DNA of 64,000 bases from Streptomyces armeniacus (GTDB taxonomy: Bacteria > Actinomycetota > Actinomycetes > Streptomycetales > Streptomycetaceae): the NCBI RefSeq assembly GCF_003355155.1, contig NZ_CP031320.1, positions 2,639,844-2,703,843 on the forward strand. Reading direction: 5' to 3'. The translations under genes were made by a program, and so were the position numbers. Below are positions 20,919 to 29,150 of this stretch, in pieces. The stretch's first letter is position 1. The number at the start of each line of letters is the position of its first letter. The notes beneath the pieces are model-generated. The model ran no database searches and was not told the DNA's origin. It was given only the letters and a program-made list of their open reading frames with translations.

Positions 20919-22078
20919 ACGGCCCTGCCCAGCGCGTCGTACAGCCCCGTCAGCCGCGGCGTACCGGACGACAGACCGGCCACCACCGCGACGGTGCTCC
21001 TGGTGACGAAGATCTGCGTGCGGAACGCGAGCACGGCCGTGTCGCCCGCCCGTACGTCCGCGCCCGGCGGCGGGGCATCGAGCAGCCGGTAGTAGTCGAT
21101 GTTCTCGGCGGGCGCGTCCTGCACGCGCAGCCGCAGCCCGGTGCGCGGCAGCAGCGCGTCCGCTATGCCCGAGCGGGGGTAGAAGCCGCCGCCGTGCACC
21201 GCCGGGCGGCCGTCGGCGAGGGTGTGCGCGACCTCGGTGACGTACACGTAGCCGGGCGCCTCCGGCTGCCCCGCGTCCACGGCGTGCAGGGGCGTCGTCC
21301 CGGTCAGCGCGTGGCCGGGCTCGCCGTGGGTGGCGCCCAGTTCGGCCAGGAGCGGCAGCGTGGCCATGCAGGTGGCGCTCGGCGCGCTCAGCTTCAGCCC
21401 GGTGTGTCCGCGGCCCGCGAGGAGATCCCGGGCCTTGAGGGCGAGGCCGAAGTTCGGGGTGGGCCGCGGCTCACCGGTGTCCGCGTCGCACAGGAGGCAC
21501 GGGAACGCGGTCACCCCGGCGAGCCGTATGCCCGGCAGCTCCTCGGCCGCCGCCGCGAACGCGTCCAGCCGGTCCAGCGGCACCCCGCCCTCCTGCCCGG
21601 GGTAGCCCGCGCCCGGCGCGCCCTCCAGCCGTACGAGCACGTCCTGTACGAGCCCCAGCCGCCGTGCGGCGTCGGACACGGCGCGGGCGTTGTCCAGATC
21701 GAAGACGGTGACCGCCTCCGGGCGCCAGCCCAGCATCTCCGGCAGCGCGCGCTCCGGTACGCGTACGAGGTGGCCGAGGTTGCCGGGGCGCGCGCCCGCG
21801 GCGTGCAGCGTGCGTGCCTCCGCCGCGTCGATGGCCGCGGACTTCGGCAGGTGGCGGGCGATGGCGCGGATCAGCTCGGGGTTGCGGCCGAGCTGCTTGA
21901 CGACGAACCACAGGGTCAGGCCGAGCCGTTCGGCCTCGGCGGCGAGCAGCGCCGCGTTGGCCTCGACGGCGTCGCGGTCCACGACGTACGTGTCCGGCGG
22001 GATGGCGCCGTCCCCGTGCAGCGCGGCGGCGGTCTCGGCCAGCCGCGGGTTCCGGGTGAGGACGGTGTCGAGGAACAC
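20915..22078 (-). CDS. yhfX: YhfX-like PLP enzyme with alanine-racemase fold
   Basis: 387 residues, the size I recall for E. coli YhfX. The N-terminal PLP-binding barrel has TYVVDRDAVEANAALLAAEA and the Schiff-base lysine Lys61 in LWFVVKQLGRNP. Downstream are GNLGHLVRVP, GVTAFPCLLCD, KLSAPSATCMATLPLLAELGATHGEPGHALTG and a C-terminal beta domain (VHGGGFYPRSGIAD...NIDYYRLLD). It likely racemises or epimerises an amino acid or amine; substrate unknown. It overlaps yhfW by 4 bp and follows yhfS after a 79-bp gap with a small tandem duplication. Confidence 0.82.
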   Translation of the reverse strand: MFLDTVLTRNPRLAETAAALHGDGAIPPDTYVVDRDAVEANAALLAAEAERLGLTLWFVVKQLGRNPELIRAIARHLPKSAAIDAAEARTLHAAGARPGNLGHLVRVPERALPEMLGWRPEAVTVFDLDNARAVSDAARRLGLVQDVLVRLEGAPGAGYPGQEGGVPLDRLDAFAAAAEELPGIRLAGVTAFPCLLCDADTGEPRPTPNFGLALKARDLLAGRGHTGLKLSAPSATCMATLPLLAELGATHGEPGHALTGTTPLHAVDAGQPEAPGYVYVTEVAHTLADGRPAVHGGGFYPRSGIADALLPRTGLRLRVQDAPAENIDYYRLLDAPPPGADVRAGDTAVLAFRTQIFVTRSTVAVVAGLSSGTPRLTGLYDALGRAV

Positions 22079-22143
22079 GGTCAGTCAGTCCTTGCTCTCG
22101 GGGTTCGGGGTGCTGTGCTCAGGAGGTGCTTTCGGGGGGCGCG

Positions 22144-22170
22144 TCAGGTGGGCGGCATCAGGTGGGCGGC
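22144..22170. repeat. 14-bp tandem duplication at the yhfS stop
   Basis: TCAGGTGGGCGGCA at 22144 is followed directly by TCAGGTGGGCGGCC. Each copy begins with TCA, so each supplies a minus-strand TGA, in different frames; the yhfS stop is in the second copy. Confidence 0.7.
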
Positions 22171-23351
22171 CCGTCCGCGTCAGGCCCGTACGTGTCCGGC
22201 TCGGGGCCGCCGCTGTCGGCGCCCAGGTCGCGCAGGGCGCGCCGGAGGATGTCCAGGACGAGGCCGGCGCCCGCGCGCATCGGGTTGATCCGTACGGTCC
22301 AGTCGGCCAGCGCGGGGGAGTCGTCGAGGGACGACGAGGAGAGCCGGTAGAACAGCGGCGCCACCTCGTAGCGGGAGTTGGCGCCGACGGGGTACGGCGC
22401 GGCGCCGTAACGCGCCGCCGCCGCGGGCAGTTCGCGCGCGACGGGCCGGTGCAGCCGTACGAGCAGGCAGCGGTCCTGCACGTTGGCGAGCCGCACCTCC
22501 GCGACGCCGGGCACCTCGCCCGCGGCGAGCCGTTCGGCGGCCTCGGCGCCCTCCCGCGACTGGAGCGACCACATCACCGGTACGTGCGTCAGCGCGCGCA
22601 GCGCGTCCAGCGCCTGGTGGCCCTGGACCTGGCCGCCGCCGGAGTAGTTGTCCGCGCGCACCCGTCCGACGAGTTCGCCGGTGCCGACGACCGCGCCGAC
22701 GCCCTCCGGGCCGTGCAGCTTGAACAGCGAGAAGCAGGAGGCGTCGGCGCCGAGTTCGACTCCGGAGGCGGGGACGCGCAGCACGGCGTAGTTGTCGTCC
22801 ACCACCGTCCGTACGCCCGCCGCACGGCAGGCCGCCAGCACCTCGCCCGGGTCGTACGCGTCGGCCAGCCGCTGCCGCGAGTGCTGCACGTACGCGTACC
22901 GGAAGCTGCCGGAGCCGAGCGCGTCGGCGAGCTCCGTACGGTCGTTGAAGTCCACCTCCGCCGGCTGCACGCCGAGGCCGCGCAGCGTCACGGCGGTGGT
23001 GCGGTAGACCGGCGCCCGGTGGATGAGCAGCGGCTCACCGGGGCGCAGCGCGGCGCCGAGCGCCGCCCGGATCGCCCCGGTGCCCGCGCCCTGCACGAGG
23101 GCGGCGTCCTCCGCGCCGAAGAAGTCGGCGAGAACGGCCTCCGCGCGCGCGGTCGTTCGCGGGCGCCCGTGCCCGGGCACGACACCCGCGTCCGCGGCGA
23201 ACAGCTGCTCCCCCTCGAAGTGCCGTGCGACGCACTCCAGCAGCCTGTGCTGCCGCGCCACCGCGTCCTCCAGCGGGACGGTGGCCAGCGGGTGGGTCCG
23301 CGGCAGGCGCGGAGGCGCGCCGGCAGCTGCGTCCTGGGGTGCGCTCGTCAT
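22158..23351 (-). CDS. yhfS: YhfS-like PLP-dependent aminotransferase-fold enzyme
   Basis: 397 residues, fold type I PLP enzyme distantly related to cystathionine gamma-synthase and aminotransferases. PLP landmarks: ALVQGAGTGAIRAAL (cofactor phosphate loop), VDDNYAVLRVP (Asp185/186, pyridine nitrogen contact) and SCFSLFKLHGPEGVGAVVG with the probable Schiff-base Lys211. Start ATG at 23351 overlaps the php stop by 4 bp (ATGA). A lyase, transaminase or aldolase reaction on an amino-acid-like substrate is possible; I cannot choose. The extended N-terminal 35 residues are Pro/Ala-rich. Confidence 0.8.
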   Translation of the reverse strand: MTSAPQDAAAGAPPRLPRTHPLATVPLEDAVARQHRLLECVARHFEGEQLFAADAGVVPGHGRPRTTARAEAVLADFFGAEDAALVQGAGTGAIRAALGAALRPGEPLLIHRAPVYRTTAVTLRGLGVQPAEVDFNDRTELADALGSGSFRYAYVQHSRQRLADAYDPGEVLAACRAAGVRTVVDDNYAVLRVPASGVELGADASCFSLFKLHGPEGVGAVVGTGELVGRVRADNYSGGGQVQGHQALDALRALTHVPVMWSLQSREGAEAAERLAAGEVPGVAEVRLANVQDRCLLVRLHRPVARELPAAAARYGAAPYPVGANSRYEVAPLFYRLSSSSLDDSPALADWTVRINPMRAGAGLVLDILRRALRDLGADSGGPEPDTYGPDADGPPT

Positions 23352-24334
23352 GTCGGCTCCTTGCTCAGTGGTGTCGGCGGAGCATCGTCGACGGCGTCGT
23401 CCGTGCCTGTCGCCCCCGTCAGGAAGCGCAGCGGGTTGCGCCTGGTCAGCAGGTCGATCACGGCGTCGTCCGCGCCCGCCGCGCGCAGTCTGGGCAGGAA
23501 GGCGCGGAAGAGGTGCCCGTAGCCCGGTCCTCCCTCGCCGCGCAGATACGCGTGCCGCGAGACGTCGCAGCTCAGCAGCACCCGGTCGGCGTGGCCCGCC
23601 TCCAGCAGCGCGAGCAGCAGGCGCAGCCTGGTGGCGTCGCTCTGGTACTTCTCCTTGCCGACGGTGTCGAACGCCACGTACGCGCCCGACGCGGCCAGCG
23701 CCCGGTGCGTACCGGCGTCGTCCAGCAGGTCCTGATGCCCCAGGCACACCCGGTGCGGCGGCAGCCCCGCCGCCGTCAGCAGCTCCAGCTGCGCCGTGCC
23801 GCCCCGGCCCAGCTGCGCGTGCGTGGCCACCGACAGGCCGGTCTCCAGCGCGGCGTGCGCGGCGGCCGTGAGCACCCGGCGCTCCGTCCCGCTGGGCGCG
23901 TCGCCGTGGCTGCCGATCTCGCCCAGCACGCCGGGCCGTACGCCGGTGCCGTCGAGGCCGCCGGCGGCCTCCTCCACCAGTACGCGGGTCAGCTCCTCCG
24001 TACCGGCGTCCGCGGTCCCCGGCGGATGGAACGGCTCGTAGTACCAGCCGGTGGCCGCCACCACCGGCACCCCGCTCTCCGCCGAGATCCGCGCCAGCGC
24101 CCACGGGTCGCGGCCCATGCCGCGGCAGGTCTGCTCGACGACGAGGCCGAGCCCGTACTCCGCGCGCAGGGCGGCCAGTTCGGCCGTGACGGGCGCCGCG
24201 TGCCGTACGGGGTCGAGTACGGCGTCCGGATCGCCCTCGCGGGACAGGTCCAGGGCGAGGTGCTCGTGGGGGAGCACCGGGCCCCGTACGAGGGCGGGGG
24301 GACGGGGACCGGTGACGGTCCGCAGGTCGTGCAT
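23348..24334 (-). CDS. php: Phosphotriesterase homology protein (PHP/YhfV)
   Basis: 328 residues, amidohydrolase superfamily. The binuclear metal site can be traced: His23 and His25 (LPHEHLALDL), Glu139 (VLGEIGSHG, a glutamate bridging the metals where true phosphotriesterases have a carboxylated lysine), His172 (ATHAQLG), His200 (LGHQDLL) and Asp257 (LSCDVSRHAYL). This is the PHP, not PTE, pattern. E. coli PHP has no known physiological substrate; relatives are lactonases. A lactone or cyclic ester intermediate is therefore plausible. It starts 56 bases after yhfT and overlaps yhfS by 4 bp, so the two are translationally coupled. Confidence 0.87.
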   Translation of the reverse strand: MHDLRTVTGPRPPALVRGPVLPHEHLALDLSREGDPDAVLDPVRHAAPVTAELAALRAEYGLGLVVEQTCRGMGRDPWALARISAESGVPVVAATGWYYEPFHPPGTADAGTEELTRVLVEEAAGGLDGTGVRPGVLGEIGSHGDAPSGTERRVLTAAAHAALETGLSVATHAQLGRGGTAQLELLTAAGLPPHRVCLGHQDLLDDAGTHRALAASGAYVAFDTVGKEKYQSDATRLRLLLALLEAGHADRVLLSCDVSRHAYLRGEGGPGYGHLFRAFLPRLRAAGADDAVIDLLTRRNPLRFLTGATGTDDAVDDAPPTPLSKEPT

Positions 24335-24390
24335 GGGGTGCGCTGCCTTCCTGGCGTGCTTTCCCGGCGGTGCGCCGGGGGTTCCGGCGG

Positions 24391-25782
24391 TCAGCCCTTG
24401 ACCGGGGTGAACAGGTCGAGCCAGTAGAGGAGGTTGAGGAGGACGCCGCCGACGAGGACGGCGGCGGGCGCGGCGGCCATCCGTACGACGACGCGGCCCA
24501 TCGCCTCGTTCAGCAGGTAGAGCCCGCCGACGATCATGATGCCGAGGCCGCCGCCCATGGTGTTGGCGGCCATCAGGGAGCCGAACAGGATGGCCAGCCA
24601 CAGGCTTTCGCTGATCGCGTTCCGCAGGTGCTCGGAGGAGTCCCGTACGGACGGCAGCCGGCCGAGGACCTTGCCGAGGTACGACAGCGCCAGCACCTCG
24701 ACGGCGAACACCAGCGCGCCGGCGAGCACCGCGAGCCAGGGGCTGGGCAGGAGGTAGCCGATCGGGTAGACGAGCGTGAACCCGGCGATGGCGTACGCGC
24801 CCGAGGCCAGCGCCGTGGTGGCGATCAGCGGGATGAAGCCGAACACGCGGTAGAAGTCGACCTGCGCCGCTTCCGCGTATTCGCCCTTGGCGATCAGGAA
24901 GCTGGTGGCCTCGCCGCCGCCGAAGACGTGCATCTGCGCGAGGAGGCACACGCCCGCGCCGAGCGCCATGTACAGCGGCAGATACCGCCGTATCCGCGCC
25001 GCGCTCGCGCTGAACAGCGAGTTCATCGGGTCGTCGGCGGCGTCCCCGGCGGCCTCGGTGTCGCCGGCCGCCGCTGCCTTCGCCTTCTCCGCGCGGTCGA
25101 GCCGCCGCTGGTTCAGGTCCTTCTGGACGGCGAAGCCGATCAGGATCAGCACGCCCACGGCCATTGCCACGGCGCCGGGGAAGATGTCCGGCCACGCCTT
25201 CATCGTGACCACGACCAGGGCCAGTTCGACGACGCCCGCGATGCCGCCCCGCAGCCGGCCGAACTGCTTGGTGATGGCCAGCACCGGGAACAGCGTGAAC
25301 AGGAACAGGATCGGCGTCGACATCTCCTGCATCGCCGTCAGGAAGTCGACGGGCAGCTCGTGCGCGAGGTCGTTGGCCCCGCCCAGCCCGAAGACGACGA
25401 CCGCGCCCCAGGCACCGCCGAGCAGCGGCGCCAGCCACTTCTTGGGCGAGAGGATGCCGAGCACGTCGGTCGGCAGGAACAGCAGCCAGGGGTTGAGCAC
25501 GCCGCTGGCCAGCGCCATCGGCGCGCCGAGCCCGAAGATGAACCCGGCGGACAGCCCGAACGCCACGGCGGTGGTGGCGGTGCGGGTCGTACGGCCCTGG
25601 ATGAAGTCGAGCATGAACGGCCGTACGCCGTCGTTGAACACGGCGAGCGCCATGTGCGAGATGAACGCGGTGAGCGCGCACAGCGCGATGACCGTGAGCT
25701 GCTGTCCGAGCGAGAAGTCGAGGCTCTTGCTTCCGGCCTCCGCCGTGCTGGCCAATATGGTGCTCACGGACTGCTCCTTCAT
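24391..25782 (-). CDS. yhfT: YhfT-like multi-pass membrane transporter
   Basis: 463 residues with about ten to twelve hydrophobic helices, for example LTVIALCALTAFISHMALAVF, TAVAFGLSAGFIFGLGAP, AWGAVVVFGLGGAN and LAILFGSLMAANTMGGGLG. A hydrophilic loop of about 50 residues (QKDLNQRRLDRAEKAKAAAAGD) splits it in two. Motifs FNDGVRPFMLDFIQGR and PKKWLAPLLGG are those I associate with YhfT, a transporter family without an assigned substrate. An in-frame GTG five codons in (VSTILAS) is an alternative start. In context it should import the substrate of the surrounding enzymes. A 176-bp gap separates it from yhfU, room for a second promoter. Confidence 0.8.
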   Translation of the reverse strand: MKEQSVSTILASTAEAGSKSLDFSLGQQLTVIALCALTAFISHMALAVFNDGVRPFMLDFIQGRTTRTATTAVAFGLSAGFIFGLGAPMALASGVLNPWLLFLPTDVLGILSPKKWLAPLLGGAWGAVVVFGLGGANDLAHELPVDFLTAMQEMSTPILFLFTLFPVLAITKQFGRLRGGIAGVVELALVVVTMKAWPDIFPGAVAMAVGVLILIGFAVQKDLNQRRLDRAEKAKAAAAGDTEAAGDAADDPMNSLFSASAARIRRYLPLYMALGAGVCLLAQMHVFGGGEATSFLIAKGEYAEAAQVDFYRVFGFIPLIATTALASGAYAIAGFTLVYPIGYLLPSPWLAVLAGALVFAVEVLALSYLGKVLGRLPSVRDSSEHLRNAISESLWLAILFGSLMAANTMGGGLGIMIVGGLYLLNEAMGRVVVRMAAAPAAVLVGGVLLNLLYWLDLFTPVKG

Positions 25783-25958
25783 GCCTTCGTGGCCGGGGAC
25801 CTGGCCGGGATCGGGGAGTGGGGTGCTGCGGTGCCGCGCGGGGACGCGTTGCGAGGGCTGGTTGCGGGGGCCGGGGGTGCGGCGGGTCCCGCGTGGGGAC
25901 GGGGCCGCGGCGGGCGGCGTACGCCAGGGGGTGCGCCTACGTCAGGCGTGCGCGTACG

Positions 25959-26321
25959 TCAGGCGGCGCGCGCGGCGATCGCGCGGGCGAGTACGGGAGT
26001 GGTGTCGGCGATCTGGTCCATGCCGAAGCCGAAGACCTTCTTGCCGCTGTCCAGCAGCGAGTTGACCTCGTCCTCGCTGGGCACCGAGCGGCCGAAGGTG
26101 TGGCAGACGTCGCTGCCCAGCAGCCCGAGGAGCAGGCCGAGGGAGGCGCCCGCGCCGGTGTGGCAGGTGCCGAGGTAGTAGTCGGCCTGTCCGGCGCGGA
26201 GCTTCATCGCCGCGTCCATGTCGCTGGACACGGCGACCTCGACGCGGCCGGTGTCCAGCAGGCCGTTCAGCGCCTCGGCGACCTCGGTCTTGCCGACTCC
26301 GCCGGTGAGGATCTTCGTCAT
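25959..26321 (-). CDS. yhfU: YhfU-like small glycine-rich protein (DUF2620)
   Basis: 120 residues: MTKILTGGVGKTEVAEALNG, then VAVSSDMDAAMKLRAGQADYYLGTCHTGAGASLGLLLGLLG and SGKKVFGFGMDQIADTTPVLARAI. It matches the DUF2620/YhfU family, whose function is unknown. The alternating beta/alpha pattern and GTCHTGAGASLG suggest a small Rossmann-like or PTS-component-like fold that could bind a ligand. Its ATG overlaps the stop of the PRD gene by 4 bp, so the pair is co-translated. Confidence 0.82.
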   Translation of the reverse strand: MTKILTGGVGKTEVAEALNGLLDTGRVEVAVSSDMDAAMKLRAGQADYYLGTCHTGAGASLGLLLGLLGSDVCHTFGRSVPSEDEVNSLLDSGKKVFGFGMDQIADTTPVLARAIAARAA

Positions 26322-26719
26322 GGTGTGTCCTGCCTTTCGGGTCCGTTGGCGGGTGACTGCCGGGCCAGCACCGCCAGATGCAGCGCCAGGAAGTTGATCT
26401 CGGACGCGGGGAGCGTGGCCCCGAGCGTGCGCTCGGCGCGTACGGCGACGGCCCGGGACCGTTCGACCGCCTCGGGGTGGTCGGCCAGCTCGTCCGCGAT
26501 GTGGTCGTCGGCGGGGAACTCGTCGATGGACGCGCCGTTCACGAGCCGGGTGAGCGCCATCATCAGATGGCTGGTGAGCATGCCCGCGCTCGCCTCGGAG
26601 ACGGGGTGGCCCTCGGCGGCCAGCGTCTCCAGCTCTGCGGACACGAACTCGGCCACCTCGGGCCGTACCTGCCCGGTCTCGCGGAACAGCTGGATCCGCC
26701 GGGCCAGCTTGTCCTCCAT
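26318..26719 (-). CDS. yhfY: YhfY-like PRD-domain protein
   Basis: 133 residues forming a single PTS regulation domain (PRD): helices with ASAGMLTSHLMMALTRLVNG (His51) and LPASEINFLALHLAVLAR (His114), the two histidines normally phosphorylated in antiterminators such as LicT. No RNA-binding or HTH domain is attached, so it would act through partner proteins. A GGAAGGA lies six bases before ATG. An operator-like sequence at 26779-26800 lies upstream, so this is probably the first gene of the main operon running to yhfW. Confidence 0.78.
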   Translation of the reverse strand: MEDKLARRIQLFRETGQVRPEVAEFVSAELETLAAEGHPVSEASAGMLTSHLMMALTRLVNGASIDEFPADDHIADELADHPEAVERSRAVAVRAERTLGATLPASEINFLALHLAVLARQSPANGPERQDTP

Positions 26720-26778
26720 GGCGCGTCCTTCCGTCCTCTGGCCGTCCTGTGCCGGGTCTGTCCCGTGCTGGCGCCCAC

Positions 26779-26800
26779 AGTAATCAGGATTCTGGTTTTT
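26779..26800 (-). promoter_or_regulatory. Second copy of the YhfZ-type operator, upstream of yhfY
   Basis: The 22 bases starting AGTAATCAGGATTCTGG match the perfect palindrome at 27806-27827 at 16 of 22 positions, including the CAGGAT core. It lies 60 to 81 bases upstream of the yhfY start, inside an AT-rich pocket in otherwise GC-rich sequence, where an operon promoter is expected. Confidence 0.6.
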
Positions 26801-26858
26801 GAGTAGAGGGTTCCGCTTCCGGAGTGGTGCGGAGGTGGCCGCCCGGCAGGCGGGAGGC

Positions 26859-27797
26859 TCAGTAGAGCGGCACGCGCTCGCCGCGCAGCACCTCGGACTG
26901 GATGCCTGTGACGAGCGAGAAGTCCAGCGACTCCCGTACGGCGTCCAGCGCCCGGGTGCCCTCGGCGCGGCTGATGACGGCGGCGCGGGAGTTGCGGAGC
27001 GCGAGATCGCGGGTGATCTCGTCGCCGAGCGGCAGCACGTCTATGTCGGGGCCGAGATGGTCGCGCACCTCGTCCAGGTTCCAGACGGTGGCGTCCACCT
27101 CGCCGCGCGCGAAGAGGTCGCGCAGCTGCATGTACGACGCCTCTATCCACGCGATGTCGTCGCGCCGCCCGAACGCCCTGCTGGCCAGTGCCCGCAGGTC
27201 CTCCGAGGACGAGTCCATGGCCACGCGCAGTCCCGCCGTCTCCAGTGGCACCCCGCGCCGCAGCAGCAGCCCGTGCGCCCCCACGTACGTCGCCGGGCCG
27301 AGGTCGGCGAGCAGCCGCACCGGGTGCTCCGCCAGCACCCGGTCGGCGGCGAACCGCGACAGCACGACCAGATCGACCTTCCCCTCCAGCAGCGCGGAGA
27401 GCCGGGTCGCCGCCCCGCGCATGAAGGTGATCGCGAACGGCGCCCCCGACTGCTCGAACGCGGCGCGCAGCCCCGTGGCCAGGCCCTCGTAGCGGTGCGA
27501 GTACGGCAGCGGCATCGCCGCGAGCAGCGTGCCGAGACCGGCCAGCCGCCAGAGCAGGGCGCGGTCGGCCCGTATCAGATACGTGCCCAGGTGGCCGCGC
27601 GCCTTGGTCTCGATGGCGCCCGCCTCCTCGAGCAGCTGGAGGCCGGTCTGCACGGTGCCGTTGCCGACCTTGAGCTCGCCGGCGAAGTCGCGGAGCCTGG
27701 GGAGGCGTGAGTCCGGCTCGTGGTGCAGCAGCAGCGCGGCGAGCTGGCGGGCCGCGAGTCCGTTGCGGGTCAGGAAACGTTCTTCGCTGCCGTGCAT
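26859..27797 (-). CDS. yhfZ: YhfZ-like GntR-type transcriptional regulator
   Basis: 312 residues. The N-terminal winged HTH (about 12-75: RQLAALLLHHEPDSRLPRLRDFAGELKVGNGTVQTGLQLLEEAGAI) is the GntR-like pattern of reading order then template helix. Residues 95-310 resemble a periplasmic-binding-type effector domain (LPYSHRYEGLATGLRAAFEQSG, FMRGAATRLSALLEGKVDLVVLSRFAAD, VDATVWNLDEV). This arrangement is that of E. coli YhfZ. A perfect palindrome begins nine bases before the ATG, strongly suggesting autoregulation, and a related site precedes yhfY. Confidence 0.82.
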   Translation of the reverse strand: MHGSEERFLTRNGLAARQLAALLLHHEPDSRLPRLRDFAGELKVGNGTVQTGLQLLEEAGAIETKARGHLGTYLIRADRALLWRLAGLGTLLAAMPLPYSHRYEGLATGLRAAFEQSGAPFAITFMRGAATRLSALLEGKVDLVVLSRFAADRVLAEHPVRLLADLGPATYVGAHGLLLRRGVPLETAGLRVAMDSSSEDLRALASRAFGRRDDIAWIEASYMQLRDLFARGEVDATVWNLDEVRDHLGPDIDVLPLGDEITRDLALRNSRAAVISRAEGTRALDAVRESLDFSLVTGIQSEVLRGERVPLY

Positions 27798-27800
27798 GCC

Positions 27801-27827
27801 TGGATAGTATCCAGGATCCTGGATACT
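27801..27827 (-). promoter_or_regulatory. Palindromic operator upstream of yhfZ
   Basis: 27806-27827 is a perfect 22-bp palindrome (AGTATCCAGGA followed by its reverse complement). It is preceded by an overlapping TGGATA-G-TATCCA, so TGGATA/TATCCA occurs three times in alternating orientation at 27801, 27808 and 27820. It lies 4 to 30 bases upstream of the yhfZ start codon, where bound protein would block transcription or translation initiation. Confidence 0.75.
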
Positions 27828-27865
27828 GCCAACGGCGCCCCTGTCGTACGGGACCCGGGCTCCGG

Positions 27866-28708
27866 TCAGGCGCGGGCGATCACGTAGCGGAAGAGGTTCG
27901 GCATCCACACGGTGCCGTCGTCCCGCAGATGCGGCTGGAGGGCCCCGGCCAGCTCCCTGCGCACCTGCTCCCGGTCGGTCGCGCGTACGGCGTCGTCGTA
28001 CAGGCCGGTGGACAGCAGCCCGCGTACGGCGCTGTCCATGTCCGCGTAGCCGAACGGGCACGCCACCCGGCCCGAGCCGTCCAGCCGCAGCCCCGAACGG
28101 TGCGCCAGCTCCTCCAGATCGTCGCGGCTGCCGGGCTGCCAGCAGCCGGCGGCGCCCTCGGCCGCGCCGCGGCGCGCGGCGCGCGGCTCCGTCAGCCGGG
28201 CCGCGACGTGCAGCACGGCCGCCGCGCCGCACCGTTCCGGCGGGCCCCAGCCCGCGAGGACGACCGGGGTGCCGCGCTCCAACGAGGCGGCGGTGCGGGC
28301 GAGTTCGGCGGACTGCGCGAGCGCGTCGAAGGCGGTCACCACGTCGGGGTGCGGGCCGGCGGGCGGAAGCGCCGCGTCCGCCTCCGGCTCGTGCACGCCG
28401 TCGGCGCGCCGTACGAGCCGCGCGTTCCACCGGCGCGCGCCCTCGGCGGGCTGCGGCAGGAGCCGCTCGCGGGCGAGTCCGAGCCGGATCGCGTCGCTGT
28501 CCACGCCGGTGACCGTCGCGCCGCGCGCCGCCGCCAGCAGCAGCGCCAGCCCGGAGCCGCAGCCGAGGCCGAGCAGCCGCGTACCGGCCCCGACGTCGAG
28601 GCGCTCGTACACCGCCTCGTAGAGCGGCACGAGCATCCGCTCCTGGATCTCGGCCCAGTCGCGGGCACGCTGCGGGAGGTGAGTGTCCTGTACGAGCGTG
28701 GGTGTCAT
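27866..28708 (-). CDS. SAM-dependent methyltransferase, class I
   Basis: 280 residues. SAM-binding motif I is LLGLGCGSGLALLLAAARGA, followed by VTGVDSDAIRLGLARERLL (acidic ribose contact) and a motif IV-like PDVVTAFDALAQS. The C-terminal half (GRVACPFGYADMDSAVRGLLSTGLYDDAV) resembles ubiquinone/menaquinone-type methyltransferases. Substrate unknown. Start ATG at 28708 gives MTPTLVQDTHLPQRARDWAE; longer in-frame extensions lack family similarity. It lies upstream of the yhf operator on the same strand, but probably belongs to the conserved core neighbourhood before rpsP and not to the yhf cluster. Confidence 0.78.
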   Translation of the reverse strand: MTPTLVQDTHLPQRARDWAEIQERMLVPLYEAVYERLDVGAGTRLLGLGCGSGLALLLAAARGATVTGVDSDAIRLGLARERLLPQPAEGARRWNARLVRRADGVHEPEADAALPPAGPHPDVVTAFDALAQSAELARTAASLERGTPVVLAGWGPPERCGAAAVLHVAARLTEPRAARRGAAEGAAGCWQPGSRDDLEELAHRSGLRLDGSGRVACPFGYADMDSAVRGLLSTGLYDDAVRATDREQVRRELAGALQPHLRDDGTVWMPNLFRYVIARA

Positions 28709-29150
28709 CGGGGCGCCCCAATCCGCTGCCGATATGTCGCCGTCTGGGGCACCGCGGTTGCCGGGAACTGACCGGCAACACTCAGCGGGCCGACAACGGT
28801 CCGGTTCGCGAAACCATGCTAAACCGGGCATTTCGCTACGGCATTCCGGGCTGCGGACGGCGCGTTCGTACGTACGCGGCCCGCGGCGCCGGGCCGGTGC
28901 CCCGCCGCCGGGGCACCTCTGAGAGAGTGGGGGATCACGGTGTGTCGCGGAGTGGAGCGCTGAGTACGGCCGCCCGCCGCGCGTACTCATCCGGCAGTAC
29001 GTCCTCGGATGAGGCAGGTGTGCGACTTCTCCGCAGATCTGCGCACCCGCCCTCGTCCAGACCCATCAGAGTGAACTGACTGGTACGTGCAAATTATTTG
29101 AGATGCCCCGGAATCGGAACACGAAGGGGTCCCCGCTCGTTGTAAGCGAC
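28709..29150. other. Divergent intergenic region between the methyltransferase and SprT-like genes
   Basis: 442 bases without a credible gene. A perfect inverted repeat GTTGCCGG-N7-CCGGCAAC (28757-28779) lies 49 bases upstream of the methyltransferase start. Further right, CGCAGATCTGCG (29032-29043) is a perfect palindrome inside a larger imperfect inverted repeat spanning about 29008-29057. An AT-rich GCAAATTATTTGAG at about 29089-29102 may hold the -10 region of the SprT-like gene. I cannot place complete promoters. Confidence 0.4.

Noticed and set aside
20915..22078. Biosynthetic alanine racemase
   Set aside because: The PLP lysine motif is VVKQLGRN rather than the VKANAYGHG type, and the C-terminal catalytic tyrosine motif of Alr is not recognisable.
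19695..27797. Recently transferred genomic island
   Set aside because: The cluster has the same GC-rich codon use and GTACGG word bias as its neighbours, with no tRNA, integrase or flanking repeats. Transfer, if any, is old or from another actinomycete.
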